From the NCBI RefSeq assembly GCF_045290345.1, contig NZ_CP155447.1, positions 124,001 to 188,000 of the forward strand: a stretch of DNA of 64,000 nucleotides, written 5' to 3'. A program made the position numbers and the translations under genes. This DNA comes from Singulisphaera sp045290345. Its GTDB lineage: Bacteria > Planctomycetota > Planctomycetia > Isosphaerales > Isosphaeraceae. The notes beneath the pieces were generated by a model. That model saw only the letters and a list, made by a program, of their open reading frames with translations. It did not search any database and was not told the DNA's origin. Each line of letters starts with the position of its first letter. Position 1 is the first letter of the stretch. This document shows positions 12,301 to 19,243 of the stretch, in pieces.

Positions 12301-13063
12301 TGGGCGGAGCCATTACCTGAGGAACGTCGGCGGTGTCTCCACCATTCCGCTCGTCGATCCCATCGGATTCGCTCCGTCGATCGGAGGTCGTGCCGATGGG
12401 ATCCACTTGCGCACTCGTAAGGCCGACTTCGGAGAGGAATTGGATCGTGTCCGACGCTGGCTCGGCGTCGACTCTCGTTTCGAGCCCCTCGAGCCTCCGC
12501 AATCCGAGGATGACCTCAGCCAGGCACTTGCCCTTGATGAGCCGCATGACGTAGTAATGGGTCCCTCGCTCGTAACCGACCGCATAGATCGGCACGATAT
12601 GAGGATGATTGAGCCCACCGGCCACCTGTGCCTCGAGCTGGAAACGCTGGAGTTGTCTCGGATCCAGCGCAATCCCGGAGGGTAAGATCTTCAGCGCCAC
12701 GCGGCGTCCCAAGGTCACCTGACGGGCTTCGTAGACGACGCCCATACCTCCCCGGCCAATCTCACGGACGATCTCATAATCCCCCAATCGGCCCGGCGTC
12801 TCGTCGGCGCCGACTTCCTGGCGAACGGACTTGCGGTCTCCCTCCACTGTAGTTTCAGGAACCTTCAACGCGGCCATCATCATGATGGTTGGAAGTAATT
12901 GCCGCAGTTGTTGGGCACGTTCGGGGTGCTGGACGGTAAGGCTCTCCAGGTCGAACGGGTCGCCCGCCCGAATTCGGTCCGCCAACTCGGCCGCCAACTC
13001 GGCAAGGACAGGATCGAACTCGTCAGGAACCGAGGAATCAGGAGACGATTCGTCCATTGTCAT
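9374..13063 (-). CDS. Membrane Ser/Thr protein kinase with WD40 propeller
   Basis: 1229 residues. The Hanks-type kinase begins near residue 95 (YEIVREIGRGGMGVVYEA, invariant Lys in VALKIL), with catalytic loop VVHRDIKPSNLM, DFG in ITDFGLARL and a MSPEQAMG activation segment. A single transmembrane helix follows (VVLSLVGLLLASLGLIASNL), then a coiled segment and at least ten WD40-like blades, for example VYATAFSPEGNRALTG, VASMAFDPDG-type and AVFSPDGGTLLIGASDGTTKLWDL. This architecture is common in planctomycetes. The kinase is cytoplasmic and the propeller probably extracytoplasmic. About 100 low-complexity residues are inserted between the hinge (YYVMRLIKGK) and the helix before the HRD loop. 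Confidence 0.93.
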   Translation of the reverse strand: MTMDESSPDSSVPDEFDPVLAELAAELADRIRAGDPFDLESLTVQHPERAQQLRQLLPTIMMMAALKVPETTVEGDRKSVRQEVGADETPGRLGDYEIVREIGRGGMGVVYEARQVTLGRRVALKILPSGIALDPRQLQRFQLEAQVAGGLNHPHIVPIYAVGYERGTHYYVMRLIKGKCLAEVILGLRRLEGLETRVDAEPASDTIQFLSEVGLTSAQVDPIGTTSDRRSESDGIDERNGGDTADVPQVMAPPKPAGQGESSSRTSLDFIQDVTRLMLQAAKALAYAHDEGVVHRDIKPSNLMIDGEGELWITDFGLARLLGHETLTGAGDLLGTLRYMSPEQAMGQRVLVDHRTDIYSLGATLYELLTLQPAVVGIDRQEMLQQIIMEEPRRPRRFNTALSKDMETIVLKAMAKDPAERYANAHKLADDLQRFLEHRPILASRPSLWARAARWSGRHKRTVVLSLVGLLLASLGLIASNLTLRRERDLVRRHTITITQQRDQVRHQAAEALLDRGLTSCELGDAGLGLLLLARALETAPENSPSLQRIIRLNLAAWAPHVPRLRAVLPGHGRVYATAFSPEGNRALTGTYAVTMKGELHEAWLWDCNTGQRLGGMDRASRIAASTDGKTTITTGGGGKTYLKDLLSGNELGAPMPAHSWVMWGDDRSSPRSNRPAFIPDREIWDKSIGSVFSPDGERLLAKVFVEMGLNPPKSTTYRLYDSSTGRAVGPTIQIAGLTDRVVFSQDGNSILALSRVEGTWAISLWNSRTEQPLGPSFFLPSGQPKPTSLALSNQGRVLFGTEKGTAEVWNAVNRQRIGSSISHDGVVLCVKFGPDETTVMTGSNKGTIRRWYAETGRSIGRTMTLQGEVTSMAFDPDGRIALAGTGDGVSRLWEIPELVLGRKSPQSVDHRESRSIYRSPEVHVSWFDDPVSPSNMPIPAKVPPIVRENRGLPDSGFERILKAEFGPYGNTTLLTDRGRVRFKVGGGPLRDPEHQYTSEPNTAITFSPDGERFLTANGDGLGRVWNSLTGTPIGRDLHAESEIVAASFSHNSDSVFTICRTGKGQRWDLKTGTAMGPPIQDERQVEVAVFSPDGGTLLIGASDGTTKLWDLATGRCIGPPLETRSISEISRPSKSIFSSEDSKAITSGIGFSSDGQYYLTGCRDEPIRLWRTTVPLRGSIEQIKLWTQVLTGRELNEIDAVRLLDEASWKRCREQLQTQGGTPTFESN

Positions 13064-13598
13064 TGCTTGGGAACCTCGGAAGCGGAGTTGAAGGTTTCAT
13101 CCGGCGCAAATCCATCGCGCGACTGCTCGCAGTGCGAACTCCTCCTGTAAGCGGCATCCGAAAGTAAAAATCACTCGCTTTTGATAGAGGTCGGCCACAT
13201 TCGTTGCAGCCTCAAGCAAAGTCTAGGCCGGTTAACGGACCACGCTCGGTTTCGATCGATTGGTACGATTCGTTGTGACGATTTTTCGCCCCTTGGCAGC
13301 ACGAATCTCCACGAGAGCAAGAAAGAGGCCCCCACAGTTCCTGACACGATCTTTGGCCAAGCCGGACCGAAGCTCAGAACTCCCCGAAACCACCACTGCG
13401 CATGGAATCTTGTCCGTTTCTTGCCGGCTGACCCGCAAGTGGGCGCCACGCTGGGCTCGTTTGAGCCCCCCAGGGCGGGAACTCGAGGTCCCCCCTGGCG
13501 ATAGGGGGGCGGGGCCGCTAGCATCGGTCGAAGACGTGGTTGCGGCCCGGGTGCACCGCCGCCTCGATCCCAACAGCCCAAACAAGGGAGAGCCCAGA
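13064..13598. other. Divergent intergenic region
   Basis: About 535 bases between two divergent genes, expected to carry both promoters. The frame of the downstream oxidoreductase stays open through it, but that extension lacks a ribosome site and would place the TAT signal internally. Near 13470-13510 there is a G/C-run inverted repeat (CCCCCCAGGGCGGG against CCCCCCTGG). Nothing else was recognised. Confidence 0.4.
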
Positions 13599-14948
13599 AT
13601 GGCGACTGATCGGATTACCAGGCGAGGATTCGTCGGTGCAGTGGGGGTCACGGCCGGTTCGACCGCGCTCCTGGGCACGAGTGGGCAGGCGGTCGCGGCC
13701 AACGACAAGATCCGGCTCGGCATCATCGGATCGGGCAGCCGGGGGATGCAGGTCCTGGAAACGTTCCTGACCAATTCCGAAGTGGATATTGTTGCCGTCG
13801 CCGACGTGGATGACAAGCACGCTCAGAATTGCGCGGAGCATGTCAAGAAGAAGCGGGGGAATGAGCCGGTCACTGGGCGTGATTATCACGCGATGCTCGA
13901 TCGCAAAGACGTCGATGCGGTGATCATCGCTACCCCCGACCACTGGCACGCTCTGCCCGCGATCGAAGCGGTGCTCGCCGGGAAGGATGTCTACGTCGAG
14001 AAACCGGTCGCCCACAACGTGGCTGAAGGGCAGGCCATGCTTCGAGCCGCCCGGAAGACGAACAAGGTCATGGCCGTCGGCACGCAGCAGCGCTCCTCAT
14101 CGCACTTCCAGGAAGCCGTCGAGACCGTGCGTTCGGGGAAACTCGGCAAAGTCTTCTGGGTGCAAACCTGGAATTATGAAAACATCAGCCCAGTCGGGAT
14201 CGGCCGCCCCTCTGACACGGAACCGCCGGCGCACGTCGATTACGACCGTTGGCTCGGCCCCGCTCCCAAGCGAGCGTTCAACCCGAACCGGTACCATCTC
14301 CTCTTCCGCTGGTTCTCCGACTACGCCGGCGGGATGATGAGCGACTGGGGCGTCCACCTCAACGACATCGTTCTCTGGGCGCTCGACGCCAAGGGGCCGG
14401 ACGCAGTCACCTCGACCGGCGGGATCCTCACATCCGACGACAACCGTGACACGCCCGACACCTTGCAGGTCGTCTATGACTTCCCGGGCTGCACCCTGAC
14501 CTACTCGATGCGGAAGGGGAACGGCCTGCCGCTGAATGGCCATGACTACGGGATCCTCTTTTGCGGAACCGACGGAAGCCTGCTTCTGGACCGATCCGGC
14601 TTCGAGATCATCCCGGACAAAATCATTCTGCCTTATGGGATTAAGTTGGCGCAGGGGGACCGCCCGCTCCGTAAGATTGATCTCGAAGCGCGAAAGGTCA
14701 AAGGGGTCGATGGCCAAGGCCCCCACATCAGGAACTTCCTCGACTGCCTCAAGTCGCGCGAGCGTCCCACCAGCGATATCGAGATCGCCCATCGCTCGAC
14801 CAACACCTGCCACCTGGGGAACATCGCCTTCAAGCTCGGGCGAAAACTCGTCTGGGACAATGCCACGGAATCGTTTAAGAACGACCAAGAAGCCAACGCC
14901 TTGCTCTCCCGTGAACCAAGACGTGGCTACGAGTTGCCCAACGTTTGA
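13599..14948 (+). CDS. TAT-exported Gfo/Idh/MocA family oxidoreductase
   Basis: 449 residues from the ATG preceded by AAGGGAG at 13584-13590. The N-terminus is a twin-arginine signal (TRRGFVGAVGVTAGSTALLGTSG). Then comes a Rossmann dinucleotide-binding motif IRLGIIGSGSRG and the family signatures VIIATPDHWHALPAIEAVLAGKDVYVEKP (here split over residues about 108-137, with the EKP lysine) and SDWGVHLNDIVLWAL. The family oxidises or reduces sugar-like substrates with NAD(P). Planctomycetes encode dozens of exported members whose substrates are unknown. The next small membrane gene follows by 38 bases and may be co-transcribed. Confidence 0.93.
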   Translation: MATDRITRRGFVGAVGVTAGSTALLGTSGQAVAANDKIRLGIIGSGSRGMQVLETFLTNSEVDIVAVADVDDKHAQNCAEHVKKKRGNEPVTGRDYHAMLDRKDVDAVIIATPDHWHALPAIEAVLAGKDVYVEKPVAHNVAEGQAMLRAARKTNKVMAVGTQQRSSSHFQEAVETVRSGKLGKVFWVQTWNYENISPVGIGRPSDTEPPAHVDYDRWLGPAPKRAFNPNRYHLLFRWFSDYAGGMMSDWGVHLNDIVLWALDAKGPDAVTSTGGILTSDDNRDTPDTLQVVYDFPGCTLTYSMRKGNGLPLNGHDYGILFCGTDGSLLLDRSGFEIIPDKIILPYGIKLAQGDRPLRKIDLEARKVKGVDGQGPHIRNFLDCLKSRERPTSDIEIAHRSTNTCHLGNIAFKLGRKLVWDNATESFKNDQEANALLSREPRRGYELPNV

Positions 14949-14986
14949 AGCGTGGGGCGCGAGCCATCGAAGCCAAAGAGGTAGGC

Positions 14987-15214
14987 ATGATCCCGCAAAC
15001 CGGTCTGATCCTTCGGCTCATCGCCTACCTCATTGAACTGATCTCCATGGTCGGCCTCGTGCTTGCCTCCAGGCAACCGGTCGAGCCCCGGCTGTTCGCC
15101 GGGCTCGATCAGCGCCAGTGGAGCACGGGGCTCGCCCTCGGCCTTTTCCTCTGGGTCATCAGCACCGCGATCATCCACTGGCCCCGGAAGAAGCAGGACC
15201 GGCCTCAGGAATGA
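14987..15214 (+). CDS. Small two-helix membrane protein
   Basis: 75 residues from an ATG preceded by AAAGAGGTAGGC, preferred over an upstream in-frame codon. Two hydrophobic helices are visible (LILRLIAYLIELISMVGLVLAS and GLALGLFLWVISTAIIHW), joined by a short polar loop and ending in a basic tail. No family was recognised. Its position just after the oxidoreductase suggests the same transcript, but nothing shows a functional link. Confidence 0.6.
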   Translation: MIPQTGLILRLIAYLIELISMVGLVLASRQPVEPRLFAGLDQRQWSTGLALGLFLWVISTAIIHWPRKKQDRPQE

Positions 15215-15273
15215 TCGGGGGGCAGGTGACCAGGCGTCGTCCCTGGGATGACCGGAACGCCCGCACCATCCCT

Positions 15274-16257
15274 CTACGCAATGCCTTCGCGAGACGAGCG
15301 TTCCGGCTTCATCGACTCGAAATCTGGCGACGTGGGGTTGTCGAACTTCTGCCCGAACGACTTCCCGAGCGGAGACGCGTTCTCAATAATCTTGTTCTGC
15401 TCGGCGGCAGTAAGGACAACCACGCTCGACAACCAGAACCAGAAGAGCAAGACCATGACCCCGCCGAGCGATCCGTAGGCCTGGTTGTAATTCGCGAAAT
15501 TCTGAACATACACCCGGAATCCAAACGTCTGAACCAGAAAAACAATCGTTCCGATGAGGCTGCCCGGGGTGATCCACTCCCAGTGCTGCTCGGCGTCAGG
15601 ACCGACGTAGAAGGTCAGGGCGAAGCTGACCGAGACCATCAGAAAGACCACGATCCACTGAATGATCGTGGCAACTACTTTTGCGGGCTCGCTCAATCCC
15701 ATCCAGTTCAAAATCTGCGGCCACGCGACGATCGCGAGCAACGAGCCCACCAGAATAATCGCCTGGATCAAGGTCATCATGATGGCCGTGAAGCGGAGTT
15801 TCCAGATCGGTCGAGTTTCCGTCACCCCGTAAATCCGGTTCATCGCGTCGATCACGGCGAGGAACAGACTCGAAGCCAGCCAGATCGTCACGGCCAAGCC
15901 GAACGAGATCAGACCGAGATGCGAATCGGCCTGGATTCTCACGATCTGATCCTTGATCACTCCATACGCTTCCTTGGGAAACATCGTCATCAGCGTGGAA
16001 TCCAGCTTCTCCACGGTCAAGTTCGCGACGCCGACCGTGTTCCCCGTCCGTCCCGTCAAGTCAGGAAGAAGTTGGACCACCAGAGTCAGAACCAGGCCGA
16101 GAAACGGCACGAGCGCCAGCATCGCGTAAAAAGCGACGGCCGCGGCTCTGGTGAGAATCTCGTGCTCCTGGATCTTGCCCCACGTTCTGACGATGAGTTC
16201 GCGGACGCTCAGACCACCGAGTGTCAACGCCTCGCGGAGGCGAAGCGGTAGAAACAT
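15274..16257 (-). CDS. YihY/BrkB-family inner-membrane protein
   Basis: 327 residues. The pattern of the YihY/virulence-factor BrkB family (formerly misnamed RNase BN) is clear: an N-terminal amphipathic part (LIVRTWGKIQEHEILTRAAAVAFYAMLALVPFL), then five to six helices, including FGLAVTIWLASSLFLAVIDAMNRIYG, FTAIMMTLIQAIILVGSLLAIV and LLFWFWLSSVVVLTAAEQN near the end. The function is not established; the family is often linked to envelope integrity. AAGGA lies 9 bases upstream of the ATG. It borders the sigma-54-associated stress cluster, and a weak -24/-12 match lies upstream at 16381-16397. Confidence 0.88.
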   Translation of the reverse strand: MFLPLRLREALTLGGLSVRELIVRTWGKIQEHEILTRAAAVAFYAMLALVPFLGLVLTLVVQLLPDLTGRTGNTVGVANLTVEKLDSTLMTMFPKEAYGVIKDQIVRIQADSHLGLISFGLAVTIWLASSLFLAVIDAMNRIYGVTETRPIWKLRFTAIMMTLIQAIILVGSLLAIVAWPQILNWMGLSEPAKVVATIIQWIVVFLMVSVSFALTFYVGPDAEQHWEWITPGSLIGTIVFLVQTFGFRVYVQNFANYNQAYGSLGGVMVLLFWFWLSSVVVLTAAEQNKIIENASPLGKSFGQKFDNPTSPDFESMKPERSSREGIA

Positions 16258-16727
16258 GGTTACATCGTTCCTTTTACCAGGAGAAGGGAGTGACTTCCCA
16301 ATCTCAACGATTGGCCCTGGTCTTGCCTGAGAGCACGCAGTGTGCCGGCGTCATGCAATCCGCAGGCTCACTTCAAGCATTGCCATCCGCTTGCCATGTC
16401 CGACAACGTGATTCAACTTCCCTTTGACTCTACATGCCAACAGAAATTGGCACCATGAATCCGCTCGCGTCCCTCACCCGCGTTCTGGACAAAATGTCTC
16501 ACGGCGAATCCGTTGTGTGAGCCGCAAGAGTTCCATCAAAAAAAAGGGCGCAAGCGACTCGCCACCAGCTCGTCGCCGGGCGTCGACCAAGCCGGAGGAA
16601 GGGCAGGGGAAGGCGACCACACGGCCCTCGGGCCCGATCCCGAACCACACAACGCGAGCGGCCCCCGGGCCAAGTCCCCCGAGGGCCGTTCTTGTGGCTT
16701 CGATTCACGGTCTCGATCGCCCCAAGT
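16258..16727. other. Intergenic region with possible sigma-54 sites
   Basis: 470 bases without a convincing gene. Two sequences have the GG-N10-GC core of sigma-54 promoters: TTGGCCCTGGTCTTGCC on the plus strand at 16311-16327, and ATGGCAAGCGGATGGCA on the minus strand at 16381-16397. The second faces the YihY gene; the first faces no annotated gene. A 12-bp inverted repeat closes the region at its right end. Confidence 0.4.
16621..16689 (-). terminator. Inverted repeat downstream of the ferritin-like gene
   Basis: ACGGCCCTCGGG (16621-16632) is perfectly complementary to CCCGAGGGCCGT (16678-16689). It sits about 40 bases after the stop of the minus-strand gene ending at 16728. There is no long T-run, so it is a stem that may halt or protect the transcript rather than a textbook terminator. 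Confidence 0.45.
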
Positions 16728-17240
16728 TCACTTCGTGCTGGCGGCCGTGTCCTCGGCGGTGGCCCCTTGCAAGACAAGGCGATTGAGGCCTTCCTGCAGG
16801 GCGTCACGATGTGCATTGTCTTCCGTCAAGACGACGGTCAGTTCACGAGCACTCTCGGCATCGCCGAGGCTCTGGAACGCCTGAATCCAGGCTGTGCACC
16901 AATGAATCGCATTGGCCTTGGCGACCAAATCATGGGCGACTCGCTGATGTCCCGAGCTTCCCATCGCGCTGACCTTCTCCTTGAGACGGCCGAGGGTCTC
17001 GCCGATCCCCCCCGTGACACTCCGGGAGGGCGTGTATCCGTATCGGGTAGCGATGGTTTCGACGATCGCCAGATGTCGCTCGTCGGCCGCGGCAATCTCG
17101 TGGTAGAGCACCCCCAGCGACGGGTCGGGCGGAGACTGCGACCGCGCTTTGGCCTCGTCGAACAGGGCTTGCTCCGCCTCGATCCCCTTGGAAAACTCCG
17201 TTGCGATCCAGGTGCGATTGACGGTTGAAGCAGTAGCCAT
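16728..17240 (-). CDS. Ferritin-like four-helix protein, sigma-54-linked
   Basis: 170 residues, almost entirely helical. Acidic and His residues recur in a ferritin-like spacing (FSKGIEAEQALFDEAKA, LYHEIAAADERHLAIVETIA, VLTEDNAHRDALQEGLNRL). The EIAAADERH segment resembles the metal-binding helix of ferritin-like/DUF2383-type proteins, but I cannot assign a named family. AGGA precedes the ATG. A strong -24/-12 sequence lies 85-101 bases upstream, so expression is probably sigma-54 dependent. The role may be stress-related iron or oxidant handling; that is inference. Confidence 0.65.
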   Translation of the reverse strand: MATASTVNRTWIATEFSKGIEAEQALFDEAKARSQSPPDPSLGVLYHEIAAADERHLAIVETIATRYGYTPSRSVTGGIGETLGRLKEKVSAMGSSGHQRVAHDLVAKANAIHWCTAWIQAFQSLGDAESARELTVVLTEDNAHRDALQEGLNRLVLQGATAEDTAASTK

Positions 17241-17324
17241 CGAGGTCCTGACTTTCTGATCTGAGTTGATGATCGATTGTCCTGTCCTTGATTCCGGCGG
17301 TCGGACCGCTCGTTCTTAAGTAGG

Positions 17325-17341
17325 GGCAACCCTCATGCCAA
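17325..17341 (-). promoter_or_regulatory. Sigma-54 promoter (-24/-12)
   Basis: On the minus strand this reads TTGGCATGAGGGTTGCC, matching the consensus TTGGCACG-N4-TTGCW at nearly all conserved positions, including both invariant dinucleotides spaced by ten. It would start transcription near 17314, leaving about 74 bases of leader before the ferritin-like gene. Confidence 0.75.
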
Positions 17342-17363
17342 GCTCAGGAATTGCCTCGCGTCC

Positions 17364-18500
17364 TCACTTGGCTTCGGACCGCACCGGCCAGTCCAGGATG
17401 ATGGTACTCCCCCGCGTTTCGTCCACCTCGAGCCGGGCGGCACCGCCGAACGACTCGCTAATCTTCGCGGCGATCGCCAGGTCCATACCACGACGCTCGG
17501 CAGCCGTCCCGCAGAGCCGCTCGAACAGATCGGAACGCAGTTCAACCGAGGTGACCGTGGGCGGCGGAGGGTGCTTGACGCTGAACTCGGTGACCCAGCG
17601 ATCCGGCCCGCCGTGCAGGGTGACGTGAACCCCCTCGACCTTGGACGCGGCCAGGGCGTTGCCGAGGGCGTACTGAATCGCCTGCTTCGCCCGGTTCTGG
17701 TCCAGAAGCGCCTCCGACGGACACGACTGTCGAACCTCGACATGAATGGGGACGGCCTTGGCGCCCGCTTTCAGGGAACGTGTTTCCACGATCTCGCTCA
17801 AGAGCCGCTCGGGACTGAACTCCATCGACTGCGCTGGCGTTTCTGGCTCGAAGAGACGGTAGTAGTCACTGAGTTGCGAGAGCATGCGCTCGATCTGCTT
17901 GAAGCTCTCCTCGACGAACCGCAAGTCTTCCTCGAGGTCGGGATTCCCGCGGGGCAAGGCTTGATCGATCATCCGCAAGGAAAGACCAACGACGTTGAGC
18001 GGGGTTCTCAGGTCGTGGACGATCAGCGGAAAGAAGCGGGAGTCCGTAAGCATCGCCGACGAGGTTGGGGCACTCTCCTGCTTGCGTGCTTGACGGCGGA
18101 GCAACCCTTCCACGCGGATGGGCAACTCGACCGCCAGGCTGGCTCGAGCGACCCAGTCGAACAGCTCGAGATCTTGATCGAGCGTCGTCCTGAGCTCGGC
18201 GTCCGGTTCGAGAATCGCGAGTGTCGGAAGGCTCAGCTCGCGCGCGACGACGAAAAGATCCTGGCTGGGGGGCGGGATCGTTCCTGTCGGATCGGTCGCC
18301 ACAATCAACAGCGCGGGACGTTCGTGCTCCCGGAACGCGGCAATCGCCTCAGCCGCCGAATTGTAATACCGAACACGGTATCCCTGGGCCTCTAATGGCG
18401 CGGAAATCTCAGACCATTTTGAAGGATCGCCCCCGAGCACAGCGAGTTGGAGGCCATTTTTAGTTTTCGCGTGCCCCCCCGATTGCGCCGTCATTAACAT
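17364..18500 (-). CDS. Histidine-kinase-like sensor with degenerate receiver and ATPase
   Basis: 378 residues. Residues 18-135 have receiver-like alternation (LQLAVLGGDP, PALLIVATDP, LPTLAILEPD) but lack the usual acidic pocket. Residues 150-225 are a HisKA dimerisation helix with the phospho-acceptor H162 in IVHDLRTPLN. A GHKL-like domain follows with an N-box remnant (NRAKQAIQYALGNALAA) and GMDLAIAAKISESFGG, ending GSTIILDWP. The DxGxG ATP-lid motif is not recognisable: FSVKHPPPPTVTSVEL stands in its place. It is divergent from the NtrC-type regulator and a natural candidate partner, but its own kinase activity is doubtful. Confidence 0.8.
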   Translation of the reverse strand: MLMTAQSGGHAKTKNGLQLAVLGGDPSKWSEISAPLEAQGYRVRYYNSAAEAIAAFREHERPALLIVATDPTGTIPPPSQDLFVVARELSLPTLAILEPDAELRTTLDQDLELFDWVARASLAVELPIRVEGLLRRQARKQESAPTSSAMLTDSRFFPLIVHDLRTPLNVVGLSLRMIDQALPRGNPDLEEDLRFVEESFKQIERMLSQLSDYYRLFEPETPAQSMEFSPERLLSEIVETRSLKAGAKAVPIHVEVRQSCPSEALLDQNRAKQAIQYALGNALAASKVEGVHVTLHGGPDRWVTEFSVKHPPPPTVTSVELRSDLFERLCGTAAERRGMDLAIAAKISESFGGAARLEVDETRGSTIILDWPVRSEAK

Positions 18501-18692
18501 GCGAGATCCTACCCTTTATTTTCAGTGAATCGTCGTGACGTCAGCATCAGGAATCCATTAACTCCCCCGGGATGTCCAGCCCGAGCGACGAACGCGATCG
18601 GGCCAGGATCGTCCGAGGAAGGCTTGCCCCAATTCGACAGCCAAGTCGCCTGGAACGGGAAGCGCTGTCCGCTCCAGACCTCCCCTTTGATT

Positions 18693-18890
18693 TCACCACG
18701 GCTTGAGTTTCCATCCGAGCACAAACCCGATCCCGAGCGCCCAGAGGGCCAACGAGGTCGGATGCTCCCGCGCATAATCTTTCAAATAATCCACGGCATC
18801 ATTGGCGATGTTCTCGAGCGTTCCCATCTCTGGGAAGTCCGCCGCTCGCGCCATGTCCGCGGGGAATTCCGATTTCAAGGTGTCAATCAT
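18693..18890 (-). CDS. Small YqjD/ElaB-like membrane-anchored protein
   Basis: 65 residues from the ATG at 18888-18890, preceded by GAGGAG at 8 bases; an upstream TTG is less likely. A short amphipathic helix (NIANDAVDYLKDYAREHP) leads into one C-terminal transmembrane helix (LALWALGIGFVLGWKL). This resembles the C-terminal part of DUF883/YqjD proteins, which tether to the inner membrane and in enterobacteria bind ribosomes in stationary phase. The same layout recurs in several genes of this cluster. A weak -24/-12 match lies upstream. Confidence 0.65.
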   Translation of the reverse strand: MIDTLKSEFPADMARAADFPEMGTLENIANDAVDYLKDYAREHPTSLALWALGIGFVLGWKLKPW

Positions 18891-18979
18891 CTCGACGGCT
18901 CCTCTCAATGACTGGCGGCTCGATATCCTTCACGCGAAGGGAATCATCATCATCCTCAAGGCCCCATTGAATCTAGTGC

Positions 18980-18996
18980 CGCAACTCTCATACCTC
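18980..18996 (-). promoter_or_regulatory. Possible weak sigma-54 promoter
   Basis: The minus strand reads GAGGTATGAGAGTTGCG. It keeps GG and TTGC with ten bases between GG and GC, but three of the -24 bases differ from consensus. It lies about 90 bases upstream of the small membrane gene. It is supported mainly by the stronger sites nearby. Confidence 0.3.
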
Positions 18997-19243
18997 TTTA
19001 TTCGGCACGACCCCCTTTCAGGAGCGTGGCTGGACGCTCATCCCTCCTCTGACCTAAGATGGGAAAGGATTCGCTCGCCTCTTTGCAAGCAATATGAGGC
19101 TCTTGCGAAAAATTTCACCTCCGTCAGGAAAACCGATTCACCAAGGAATCGGATTTGCTCACCGCCGAGCAGACCATCGCTCGGAAGTCGTTCGACCCGA
19201 TGAGTGTGAAGCCAGACCTGAAGTGAGGGAGAAGGACGATCGC

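Noticed and set aside
15118..16251. 377-codon plus-strand frame
   Set aside because: It is antisense to the YihY gene, is Arg/Asp/His-rich, and has no start signal.
16424..16786. 120-codon plus-strand frame after the orphan sigma-54-like site
   Set aside because: Basic, low-complexity sequence that runs antisense into the ferritin-like gene; not convincing as a protein.
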